From Caulochytrium protostelioides (Eukaryota > Chytridiomycota > Caulochytriomycetes > Caulochytriales > Caulochytriaceae): a DNA stretch of 52,232 bases. The stretch's first letter is position 1. Every line of letters begins with the position of its first letter. Position numbers and translations under genes: made by a program. Positions 1 to 8,938 of the stretch are shown here, in pieces. The notes beneath the pieces are model-generated. The model saw only the letters and a list, made by a program, of their open reading frames with translations. It searched no databases and was not told the origin of the DNA. The DNA lies in NCBI GenBank assembly GCA_003615045.1, contig ML014242.1, forward strand, positions 1 to 52,232, given 5' to 3'.

Positions 1-431
1 TCCAGTGCCTACTTCCACAGAAAATGCCGAGAAATGGTTCAATGACTTCATGAGCGATACAGATAAAATCCGTGACACTCTGTCAGTCAACACACCACAG
101 ATACTTGGCAAACCCGCTCCAGCAGAACGGCCCCAAACCCTCAAAACCGTACTTTGGAAGCCATCACAGTTCGACATCAAAATTTTCAAAGACCATTTTC
201 ATGCGTAACATCTCTCTCTCTTCGGTACTGGTTTCATAACCTATATATATCACGTATGTTCTATATACAGGCCCTCCCATGTGATGACCTAACACGTACG
301 CCTTGCCCTTCTTGATGCCTCCTGAGGGGCCATGACGAAACCAGACCACATTCGGATTATCGCCGGATACGCCGACCAAAGCCTGCAAACAGTTTTGCCC
401 AGGGATGCGGCACAACGCCGCAAGCCTAACA
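1..431. other. Window edge, ambiguous short frames
   Basis: Two short open readings overlap here on opposite strands: one on the plus strand from an ATG at 5 to 208, and one on the minus strand from about 415 down to 164. Both have mixed, protein-like composition, but neither shows a recognisable domain and they cannot both be real. A weak GT-AG pair at 205-270 on the plus strand leads into a frame that stops at once, so it does not rescue the first reading. The stretch may be the outer part of the repeat element that follows. No function is proposed. Confidence 0.2.
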
Positions 432-971
432 TGCGGAGGCCTTCTCTCAGCGCCGCCACATCGCCAACTTCGCGCTGTCTGGGCTGCTCAAGCAATGCTT
501 TGACGGCGTCGAGGATGTCATAGATGCGCAGCTGCCTGACCTGGCATATCTGAACTTCAATCGGCAGCTCATACTGGGCGTTGCAGGCACCACAAAGCCA
601 GATTTTCACACGCGCAAGCACTATCGGGACTACCCGCTGCTGGCCGCCAGATTGCCCTCGCAGCGCCGCCACGGCGACGGCAAAACTTACATTGCCGGCG
701 CCATCAAGTACGAGACCAATCTGCGTAATCACTACCAGCTAAGCTTTGAGGCGGGTCAAGCAGTACGTGCGCGTCTTCCAGGCGGTCAACGGCCTGACAG
801 ACCCCCAGCGCCTTTGGATGCTGCGTCGGATCTACGGATGGAAGCCGCGTCAGGGCTTGGATGCCGTGGAGCGGTCGCCGCTCATGGAGCAGACGGTGGC
901 TGCGCACTGCCACGTGTTGGGCGTCGCGGTGGGCAAAAAAGCGCCGAGTCGCTGGCTGAAAAGGAAGGACA
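432..971 (+). repeat. Unclassified repeat element, left copy
   Basis: A protein-like stretch starts near 432 and continues to about 971 in two successive frames. The part from 617 to 971 is nearly identical to the minus strand of 51889-52232, which makes this a dispersed repeat. The encoded fragment contains recognisable blocks such as HTRKHYRDYPLLAARLP, GDGKTYIAGAIKYE and APSRWLKRKD. I cannot assign these to a named transposase, integrase or polymerase family. The reading is not intact in either copy, so both look like remnants. Homology between the copies ends at about 971, some 200 bp from the EMC2 stop. The element class is unknown. Confidence 0.6.
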
Positions 972-1177
972 CCGCTGCCTAGCCTTACCCGCCAGACCGA
1001 TAGCGCTGTGCCGCTACCCGGAGCAAACCAAGTTGCACCCAAGATCGACAAGCTCATCCGACACTGAACCAAGATGCACGCTGCCTCTGTGGGGGGGACC
1101 CCTGGGGGGCACCAACGAAGATTGGTGTGCAGCGTGAGGTGAGGCAAGGCCTATACGAGCTCGTTAAAAAATATACG

Positions 1178-2440
1178 CTAGACGGGCTCTACGCCCGGAA
1201 TCCGACTTGCGGCATCGAGCCAAGCTTGAGCGATCTTGCGCACGGGTGGCGTGACGCCGCGGGTCGTGCGGTAGGTGTGGCGCAGCTCGGCGACGGCCAT
1301 CGCATGCAGGTCCTGGAGCACGTCGCGCGGCGGGAGGACCACGCCTGCGCGATCCTTGTGGCGGCCCGAGGATCCCGTGCGGGCGACGCCCGACGATGGG
1401 TGGCGCATGGGGCTCGCGGGCGCCGGCGACGACGATTGGCCGCCGCTGGACGAGGCTGAGGAAAGTCGCGACGCGTCAGGGCCAGTCAAGGCTGACGCCA
1501 CATCGGCCCCCGGCCGCGTGCTGAAGAGCAGCAGCGCCGTCACAAGCTTCAGGCTCATCAAAGCGGCGGTATGGTCCGGGCATGCATCGAGGACGGCGCA
1601 GTAATATCGCAGCGATTCCGCGTGGCGGTCGAGTGCGTAGAGAATGTCGGCGTAGCGGAGTTTGTACAGCTGCTGCTGCGGCCGCAGGAGAATCAGCTCT
1701 TCGCCGCAGTACGCGGCTTGCTGGTAGCGCCCCTCCTCAATGTACCAGGTCATGAGCTGCTGCCAGCCCTCGGCGTCTTGCATATTGAAGTCGAGATAGG
1801 TCACGAGCCCGGCGATCGCTTCGGAGCGCATGCCCGCGCTCCACTGGGCGGCGACGTGACGTTTTTTGATGGCGAAAGAGGCGCCCGGGTCGCGAAGAAT
1901 CGCGGCGTCGTAGAGCGCGAGCGCGCCGCGGATATCGCCCTGAGCCTCCAGGAACATGCCCTGCAGCCGCGCAGTGCGCAGCGACGTCGACGGCGGGAAC
2001 CGCTGCAGCAACGGCGCCAAGTATTCGCGGGCGGCCTCCAGATCGCCGCAGTCCATCGCCGCGACCGCAGCTTGCTCGAGCATCGCGAAGTGCTCGATGA
2101 TGGATAGGCCGTGGCGCGGCGTTGCGAGCGCGTCGATCGATGACGCAATGCGGCCGCCGTCGCGGCTGCTGGACGGGTCGTGGCGGCCGAGGACGCGGCC
2201 GACAGCCCGCAACACCTTGCGTGGGTCATAGGCCGGGAAAGCCTCGGCGTTGGGGTTGACCGGCGCGTGGGTCGCGACGACGGGATCGAGCACGGGGCCG
2301 TTGCGCGCGGCCTGCAGGTAGCGGATCGCGCTCTGCGGCGTCGTGAGAGGGATGTCCAGCGCGGCATACGCGGTGGACGGCGCCGGCCCGGAAGCGGACA
2401 TGCCGCGGCCGGACCGTGAGGGCGAGTTGGACGTCGGCAT
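1178..2440 (-). CDS. EMC2: ER membrane protein complex subunit 2 (TPR protein)
   Basis: This 420-residue single-exon protein matches the EMC2 (TTC35/Oca3) family. The TPR core lies at roughly residues 130-300 and shows the family's order of helices: a repeat ending RDPGASFAIKKRHVA, then EAIAGLVTYLDFNMQDAEGW, then the hallmark YQQAAYCGEELILLRPQ and LYKLRYADILYALD. EMC2 is the cytosolic scaffold of the EMC, which inserts tail-anchored and multipass proteins into the ER. The family is usually about 300 residues. Here there is an extra disordered N-terminus and a Ser/Gly/Pro-rich insertion at about residues 318-362 before the last helix. The start ATG at 2440 is the first in frame. The gene diverges from the UPF0658 gene, and a tandem ACGTG array lies just upstream of the start. 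The 3' end abuts the end-repeat region. Confidence 0.85.
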   Translation of the reverse strand: MPTSNSPSRSGRGMSASGPAPSTAYAALDIPLTTPQSAIRYLQAARNGPVLDPVVATHAPVNPNAEAFPAYDPRKVLRAVGRVLGRHDPSSSRDGGRIASSIDALATPRHGLSIIEHFAMLEQAAVAAMDCGDLEAAREYLAPLLQRFPPSTSLRTARLQGMFLEAQGDIRGALALYDAAILRDPGASFAIKKRHVAAQWSAGMRSEAIAGLVTYLDFNMQDAEGWQQLMTWYIEEGRYQQAAYCGEELILLRPQQQLYKLRYADILYALDRHAESLRYYCAVLDACPDHTAALMSLKLVTALLLFSTRPGADVASALTGPDASRLSSASSSGGQSSSPAPASPMRHPSSGVARTGSSGRHKDRAGVVLPPRDVLQDLHAMAVAELRHTYRTTRGVTPPVRKIAQAWLDAASRIPGVEPV

Positions 2441-2465
2441 GGCCGGCGGTGGCGCGAGGCGAGGG

Positions 2466-2519
2466 CACGTGGGAGGGCACGTGAGAAGAAACGTGGGAAG
2501 GAACGTGGGAGGGCACGTG
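2466..2519. promoter_or_regulatory. Five ACGTG cores at exact 12-bp spacing upstream of EMC2
   Basis: ACGTG cores follow each other every 12 bp, in hexamers starting at 2466, 2478, 2490, 2502 and 2514. The first, second and fifth are perfect CACGTG palindromes, and the third and fourth are AACGTG. The linking bases are GGGAGGG, GAGAAGAA and similar. The array ends 26 bp before the EMC2 start codon on the minus strand, so it sits in the promoter or 5' leader. CACGTG is the classic bHLH (Cbf1/Myc-type) site. A regulatory role is inferred; a simple tandem duplication is the alternative. Confidence 0.5.
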
Positions 2520-4607
2520 TAAGCAGAGACAAGCGTCCTAAACGCGGCCTGAACGTGCCGACACGGTTGCCAGAAGAGAGCGTCTGTCCGTCATGATGCG
2601 CCGACTGATGGACGGAGATCCGTGTGACGTTGCGATGCGATACCATGCGATGCGACGGCGTTCTAATACGGCGCGAGTTTCGACATGCTATGTGCGCATC
2701 CTGCCCCAGTGATCAAACTCGCCGAAGCGCCGGTCGGCGACAGCATCGCGGGTCCTTGCGGGCGCGTCGTGACGCTCGGATGGGGGCAGCCGGCCCCCGG
2801 GATCGCAGTAGTGCGCAAGACCGCCACCGTCGTCGAACAACGGAAAGCACGCCCCGGCCCCCTTTCGAGATGTCGTAAACGATGCGTTGCATCGAAGACT
2901 CCGAAGACTAGCGCAGATCTCATACCTAGAGTCTGGCAAACGACCTTGGGCCTACGATCAGTCCGACCTATCATACGGAGATACACATGAAGGACTATAT
3001 TTCTGCTCTTCTCTTGTCATCGACTGATGTCACTAGGGGCGTGTGGGGGACATGATGCATGCGATGTGCATAGCGAGGTGCACATCAAGCGCTGGGCTAT
3101 GTCCCCGCTTGGGTTTCCCTGCCGTTTTCCATACAGAAAACAAAAAGGTGCTATCCGACGACCCAAGCACGGGCTGCTCGGCCCTCACGCTGGGTCCCAG
3201 CGCCACAAATTCGACGTTACCGTACTGGGATCCCTCGCCTGAGGCCGGTGCTTACACCATGCAGTCGAAGCACTCCAGGACCCCGTGGCTACAAACTCCG
3301 CATCTCATGCGTGCCGTGGGCATGCACCGTCGCTCCCTCCGGCGAGTCAAGCACGGCCTGTGACGGCTCCAGTTGTCGCATGAGCGCACGGCCGGGCCTC
3401 GCACTGACGCATTTCAAGTGCTCTCCCACTGGAATAAGCGGCTGTGCCACAGCCCTTTTCCGCCTCCGATTTTTCTCTCTCAGTCACTCCTACTTGCTCT
3501 TCTGCAGAAACAAGGTCGGTGCTGGTCGCATGCTGGTTCGCAGTGTGCTGCGCTGGATGGTGGCTGGCCGTCTGAGTCAATCTGAGAGAAGGGGGGAAGG
3601 CGTGCTGGCTCCGCCACAGAACGACGAGCGCCGATCACGGCGTCCAAGCCCCCTTTGCTGGCGCTCGCCCGCCTCGCGCGGGCGAGCAGCCTTCGAGGAA
3701 GGGCCGCGGACCCTTAATGGGCCTTTTGTTTTTCCCTTGACCGCAGCGGCGGTCGGCTCGCCACCGCCATCGCCATCGCCGCCCCGGCATGTGCCGATAG
3801 CAAGCACCCACCCACATGCGCTAGCAGCAGCCGTCTTCTCATCGACCGATACTGCGATAGAAAGCACCCGTTGGTCATCGTCGCTCTTCCCAGACGGGAA
3901 TTGTTATTTCTGTCGTCTCCCGCAGACCGTGTTTCCTTTGGGTTGGGTTCGACCAACAGGCCATTGCCATCGCCACCACCACGGCTGCGACCTGGCCTCA
4001 TCATTGTTCTATTGGCGCCTAGCATCGACCTGCTGACGGGACGTTCCGAGTCCCTCTCCCCGCATTGTCTCGATTCATTTCATTCTCCTACTGACGAGTG
4101 GCCGATTGTGCCCGATTGTGGTGTGCTTCACCAGCCTCTCAGGAGTCTCAAGCCTATCGCCCGCTGGATCCTCGACCCGCCCCCCCGGATGCCCTCAATC
4201 CCATCCCAGCAAGCTCGCCACGCCACTTTGCCGCCTGCGTGTGCGGCAATCGTGTGTTTTCCTGATCAGCTCGAGCCGGCTTCGCTCCGTCGTGTTGGCG
4301 CTATCACCCAGCCGTCCCACACCATCCAACGCCGAGCGCCTCCGATCGCGTGACCGCCCTGTGCGTGGGCGCCGCATACCCCATCGGCCGCCGCGATCCA
4401 CGACCTTCCGCACGGAAGCCTTCCGCGACTTCCGCGCCGACAGCGCCATCGATCCGTATCGCACCGAGACAGGCATCAGCGACAGCCGGGCGGGCCTCGC
4501 GTCGCTGCCGCTGCTCGGGCAACGTGACGCCTCCTCGTGCCGCGGCCGCCGTTCCCGGGGAGGGCGGCCTCGCGCCCGCTCTCCCCTCTGCCTGACCGGC
4601 CCCCGTC
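2520..4607. other. Divergent spacer, no supported gene
   Basis: About 2.1 kb separate the divergent EMC2 and UPF0658 genes. Open frames exist (for example 3248-4036 plus), but they lack domain content and their composition does not look coding. C/T-rich stretches become frequent from about 3.4 kb to the UPF0658 start, as expected of a promoter and 5' leader. I see no RNA gene and no clear repeat. Confidence 0.5.
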
Positions 4608-6470
4608 ATGAATGACTACGGCTACCCGTTGCACCAGCATGGCGCCTACCCAATGCCCGCCGGCGCCGCGGGCGCTCCCGTGGCGCCCAGCGGCTACGCC
4701 CTGATGGGCAGCAACGCCGCTGCCGCCCGCCATCCCCACCCGCTACACCCGGGCTCCTACCATACCGGCGGCACCGGCGGATCGTACCACTCATACCCGA
4801 CGGGCCACTCCTACCCAACGGGCCACTCCTACCCAACCGGACCGTCGTACCATACCGGCGGCACCGCCTACCACACCGGTGGCACCTATGGCACCTACGG
4901 CCCTGGCGGCGTGCTGATGGCGATGCCGTCCCATGTCCGGCCGACACGGAGGCCGCCCCATCCGAACGAGTTTATCACGCCACAGCGGCCTGGGTGGTGG
5001 CGGCGGCTGTGGCGCCCGAATGCATGGGCCCGAGCGGCGCTCGTGCTGATGACGTTCCAGCTGCTCGCCATCCTCGTGCTCGAAGGCGTGATTTTTCACG
5101 CCCACGAGAGCGAAATGACCGTCCTGCGCGAGATGGGCTTGCCCGGCGACACGACGTACGGCATCACGAATAAAACCTACTACAACGACCGTGCGCTGTC
5201 GACGTACTATGCGCTTGTGATGGCCGCGGTCGTGTTTCTGTTCCTGATTGCGTGCGATGCCATTATCCAGAGCTCCATCATCGAGATCGTGACCACGACG
5301 CTGCTCAACTTTGCCCTGTTTTTCTATTCCATTGTACAGTGGTACCAGGCCAAGCACATCACAAGCTCGCAGGACACCGATGTTCAGCAGCTGGTAGACT
5401 ACTTTTTGATGGTCTCCAACCGCCCCGAGTTTCGGCTGCACAGCTGGCAGGCGGCCGAAGTCGCGGTTATCATCTTCATGGGGTGCGCATGCGCCGCGTG
5501 GTGCTACCTGACCTACCGGCTCTACTATGTGTTTGGCTGGAGCCAGTTTAAAGAACTCGGGGCCGACGTGGGCATGCGCGCGCAGCTCAAGATCTACCAC
5601 ATCTATATGATGCTGCTGAAAGTCGATGTCTTCTTTTCGCTTGGCTTCTCGATCCAGTACATCTTTCTCGTGACGCGGGGGCCCTTCGCGACACCGACCG
5701 GCCACGCGACCACCGTGCATGCCGGTGTCGCCATCCCGCTGAACACGGCGCTACTCGTGCTCGGCTACCTCGCCGTGAGCCGTGAACACAACTGGCTGCT
5801 AGTGACGTTTCTCGTGTCCCTCGCGGCGTGCATGGGCTACATGATCAGCAAGCTCGTCGACATTGCGCAGCACGCTGGCACCGATACCGAGTCCCCGGAC
5901 GGCGTCAGCAAGTACACCGGCGCCGAGTTCTCGCTGACCTTCTTTGAGGTCATCACGCTGCTTCTCATTGCGACCACCTTCGCCGTCGCGGTGCTCAACT
6001 TCCGCAACTTCGGCAAGGGCCTGCTGGGCGAGATCCGTGACAATCGGAAAGGCCCCAGCGCGCAGTCGAGCCGCCGGACATCATTCCTCTCGATGCCCCG
6101 GGCCGCCTCCGGCGCCGCCTCCGGCGCTGCCTCTGGCGCTGCTTCTCTGAAAACGCCGCCACCGCCGCTCAGCTACCACGGGCCCATATCGCTCCATAGC
6201 GCGTCGCACGCGTATGCGCCGTCGATCACGCCCCATCCGTACAGCAGCGGCTCCCACGTGAGCGCCTACGACGCGAGCGACCTGAGCAAACCCGGTGTGT
6301 CAATCTCGATGTCCAACGCGAGCAGCTCCACGGCCACAGGCCCGCATGGCTCCGGCGGAATGCGGCCGGGCCCGGCAGGCGCGTCCGGCTACCCCCAGCC
6401 GCCGCCGTCACCCTACCATCCGGGGCGCCCAGACCACGTGCCAGGCCCTCGGGGACCCCACGCGTGGTAG
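4608..6470 (+). CDS. UPF0658 family Golgi membrane protein
   Basis: This 620-residue multipass protein belongs to the fungal UPF0658 family (S. pombe SPAC23H3.04 and relatives, placed in the Golgi). The N-terminal 110 residues are Gly/Tyr/Pro/His-rich and include three 18-bp units at 4791-4844 encoding SYPTG(H/P). About eight hydrophobic segments follow between residues 140 and 475. The family signature is clear: a DAIIQ motif, then NFALFFYSIVQWYQ, then LYYVFGWSQFKELGAD and LLKVDVFFSLGFSIQY. The C-terminal 140 residues are a Ser/Pro/Ala-rich cytosolic-type tail with an ASG triplet run. The ATG at 4608 is the first in frame. Molecular function of the family is unknown. It is transcribed away from EMC2. 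Confidence 0.85.
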   Translation: MNDYGYPLHQHGAYPMPAGAAGAPVAPSGYALMGSNAAAARHPHPLHPGSYHTGGTGGSYHSYPTGHSYPTGHSYPTGPSYHTGGTAYHTGGTYGTYGPGGVLMAMPSHVRPTRRPPHPNEFITPQRPGWWRRLWRPNAWARAALVLMTFQLLAILVLEGVIFHAHESEMTVLREMGLPGDTTYGITNKTYYNDRALSTYYALVMAAVVFLFLIACDAIIQSSIIEIVTTTLLNFALFFYSIVQWYQAKHITSSQDTDVQQLVDYFLMVSNRPEFRLHSWQAAEVAVIIFMGCACAAWCYLTYRLYYVFGWSQFKELGADVGMRAQLKIYHIYMMLLKVDVFFSLGFSIQYIFLVTRGPFATPTGHATTVHAGVAIPLNTALLVLGYLAVSREHNWLLVTFLVSLAACMGYMISKLVDIAQHAGTDTESPDGVSKYTGAEFSLTFFEVITLLLIATTFAVAVLNFRNFGKGLLGEIRDNRKGPSAQSSRRTSFLSMPRAASGAASGAASGAASLKTPPPPLSYHGPISLHSASHAYAPSITPHPYSSGSHVSAYDASDLSKPGVSISMSNASSSTATGPHGSGGMRPGPAGASGYPQPPPSPYHPGRPDHVPGPRGPHAW

Positions 6471-7329
6471 ATCACACCTCCGCCGCTTGCATGCTGTGAC
6501 GGCTCGGCTGCCACACTCTATTATGTTTTCGCTCTGTATCATGTTATCTTTTTCGTCTCGTGCTCGTCGCAGTCTCGACTGCACACGGTGGGGCTCAGCC
6601 ACGCATCGAGCCGAGCCACGCGTGCAGCTGAGCCACGCGGCGCAATGCTCTTCGCCGGGTGGCCGCTGGCGCGCGCATGAGGCACGGGGCCCCAGGGCGG
6701 AGCCGAATGCCCCGGATCGGCAGCGCCCGTGTGCAGGTGAAATGACGGCGGAACCGTCGATCTCTCGTCTGCGGCGGAGATTCCCTAGCGGAGTTTGCTT
6801 TTGGAGCTTTTTTTTTCTCCTTGAGTGGGTATCTCACGATAGCGCCGGCGGTATGGGTGCGACAAATGACGCGTTCAGCCTTCAGGCGAGATGCCTCGAT
6901 GCGGTGCGATTCGATGCGACAGGATCCTGTATCGTCGTGAGCGTCACACCTCCGCCCTTCCCGCTTCGCTGGTATCCGGTTCTGCCCTGACGTTGTTGCT
7001 GTCTCGTGCGCCGTCTCCGCCTCGGACGCTGACCCCGTACCCGCGTGGTATGGCCCTTCACGGACCGACGGCGCGTGCCGCAAGCGATGGTCTGACCTGT
7101 TGGCAGCGAGCGCACAGCGTGGCTCAGCGGCGGCTCCTGTCGCGGCCACGACCTCATCACATCGAGTGACCCGCGTGAACGCACCACCGAGCGCCGTTCC
7201 ATACGCGCGACCCAGCACTGTCAGCATAACGTCCTCTCGGGGGTAACCGCGATCAGCCGGCATCACGCGGCACATGCCCACCAGCGGCGGCGGCGGCTCC
7301 TACGGCACCGCGTCTGCACCGCCGTCACG
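6471..7329. other. Intergenic spacer with a 17-bp-spaced direct repeat
   Basis: The stretch holds the 3' flank of the UPF0658 gene and the leader of the next gene. Three copies of AGCCACGC lie at 6597, 6614 and 6631, exactly 17 bp apart. Beyond these, I see only short non-coding frames and GATGCG-rich low complexity near 6895-6920. Confidence 0.45.
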
Positions 7330-8856
7330 ATGATGCCACGACGCGCGCGCGGCAACAGCGCGGCCGACGGTCCGATCGACGGCACCGACAGGATCGAGCT
7401 GCAGTCCCTCGGCGCCCCCGCCACGTCCGCCGCCGCGCCCGCCGCGCAGCGCAGCGACGGGTCGCGCTATGGCGAGCCGCCGCTGGCGCTGCCCACCGAC
7501 CCCGGTGTCGCCCGCCACCCCGCGGTTCACGGCACTGGCCTCGCCGACGCGCCGCGCCGCTCGCCCCTTCAGCCGTATGCAACGCAGGTGACCAACCGCG
7601 GCTCGTCCGAGTGGTTCCGTCAGCAGCGCCGCGCCGACGGCCCGCAGAGCGACGCGCATCTGCCGCCGAGCGCCGGCGGGACGGCGGGCAGCCGCAAGGT
7701 GTCGCTGGGTCACGCGAATGCCTCGGCGAGCTACAGCCACCGGAACGGATCGCCGTCCGTGATGTGGTCCTCGGTCACCACACCCGCGTCCATCGCCACC
7801 ATTCCCGCGCATGCCATGACCACGACGCCACTCGCGGCGTCGACGCCGACGGCGGTGTCGGCGTCCGCAGCGGCATCCTTGCCGGCACCTTTCACGGAGC
7901 CGGCCGTCATTGTGAATGTGGGACCCGAAGACCCGGCCATGGCGACCGCCGCCGCTGCGGGGGGCGACGCGGCGTCGTTTCTCGCGGGCGGCTGGCCCCC
8001 ACCACTGTCCACGACGGGGCTATCCCGCACTGAGCGGCTGCATTCGCTGGCCAACCGGATCCTTTACTCCAGGTTTTACCACGTCCTTTATGCCGGCATG
8101 ACGGTCCTCTCGCTGGCGTGCTTCGCCGTCTCGATCCGGCAGCGCGGCTGCATCACCACGGGCTATCTCGCCCTTGAAGGCGTCGTCACCGCCGCGATTG
8201 CAATGGAGCTTGGCATCCGCTACGTCGCGATGCGGCGCTCCCTCGCCACCTTCGTACCGCTCGCCGCGCCGACGCCGCCGGCGTCCCATGACTCTGCCGA
8301 CGGCGACTATCCCCGTGCGTATGACGACCACCACGCGCTGCTTGCCGACGCCCTTGGCAAGCCGCTTGCGCCGCCCGCGACTGCGGCCGCGGCCGGACCT
8401 GTGTCGACGGCCGCGTTCTGGCGGTCAGCGTGGAATCGGTTCGATGTGGCGGTCGTGGCGCTGTGCGTCGCGACGCTGCTCTGGCTGATGACGACGCACG
8501 TCGTGCGGCGCGGGTTCTCTACGAGCGACGTGTGTTCAGTCGCGGCCGAGGAAGCCGCGCTCGTGGACACCATGCTGCTTGCGGTGCGCAACGGCGTGCA
8601 GCTGGCGCGGCTGGTGGCGCTGGCGCGACGGCAGCGGCAGCGCCGGCTCCGCGCGCAGCTGACGGGGGCGGCCGCCGGCATCCAGGCCATCGATCTCGGC
8701 CACGACGACCGCGACGTGCTGTATGCTGATCCGAACGATGTCGGCATGGCCATGATGCACGGCGTGGCCTTTGACACCGACCGCCTGCAACTCGCGCATG
8801 CGCCACAGCATCCGATCGAGACCGCCGGGTTCTACGAAGAGGAGGATGGCTTCTAA
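7330..8856 (+). CDS. Four-helix membrane protein resembling a lone voltage-sensor domain
   Basis: This 508-residue protein has a disordered Ala/Pro/Ser-rich N-terminus of about 235 residues. Four hydrophobic segments follow, at about 249-270, 278-300, 367-393 and 413-435. The third carries WNRFDVAVVAL, which resembles the Asn/Asp-bearing S3 of voltage-gated channels. The second carries acidic residues around an LE...ELGIR pattern like S2. The fourth holds R420, R427, R433 and R434 and runs into a basic QRQRRLR stretch, like S4. No pore helices or selectivity filter follow; the C-terminus is a short acidic tail. I recall similar four-helix proteins in other fungi but cannot name a characterised one. 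Voltage sensing is inference, because the arginine ladder is sparse. The start is the ATG pair at 7330. Confidence 0.6.
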   Translation: MMPRRARGNSAADGPIDGTDRIELQSLGAPATSAAAPAAQRSDGSRYGEPPLALPTDPGVARHPAVHGTGLADAPRRSPLQPYATQVTNRGSSEWFRQQRRADGPQSDAHLPPSAGGTAGSRKVSLGHANASASYSHRNGSPSVMWSSVTTPASIATIPAHAMTTTPLAASTPTAVSASAAASLPAPFTEPAVIVNVGPEDPAMATAAAAGGDAASFLAGGWPPPLSTTGLSRTERLHSLANRILYSRFYHVLYAGMTVLSLACFAVSIRQRGCITTGYLALEGVVTAAIAMELGIRYVAMRRSLATFVPLAAPTPPASHDSADGDYPRAYDDHHALLADALGKPLAPPATAAAAGPVSTAAFWRSAWNRFDVAVVALCVATLLWLMTTHVVRRGFSTSDVCSVAAEEAALVDTMLLAVRNGVQLARLVALARRQRQRRLRAQLTGAAAGIQAIDLGHDDRDVLYADPNDVGMAMMHGVAFDTDRLQLAHAPQHPIETAGFYEEEDGF

Positions 8857-8932
8857 TTCACGTGATGAATGGCCCGTGGTCATTTCATATCTCCTGGTTC
8901 TCGTTCGCAGCTCTGCCAATTTCTAGGATGTC

Positions 8933-8938
8933 AATAAA
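8933..8938 (+). promoter_or_regulatory. Probable polyadenylation signal
   Basis: AATAAA lies about 77 bp after the stop codon of the voltage-sensor-like gene, in a locally AT-rich patch. Sequence and distance fit a poly(A) signal, but cleavage cannot be seen directly. Confidence 0.4.

Noticed and set aside
3248-4036. 262-residue plus-strand frame in the EMC2/UPF0658 spacer
   Set aside because: Non-ATG start, Pro/Ser/Arg/Cys composition and no domain; best read as non-coding.
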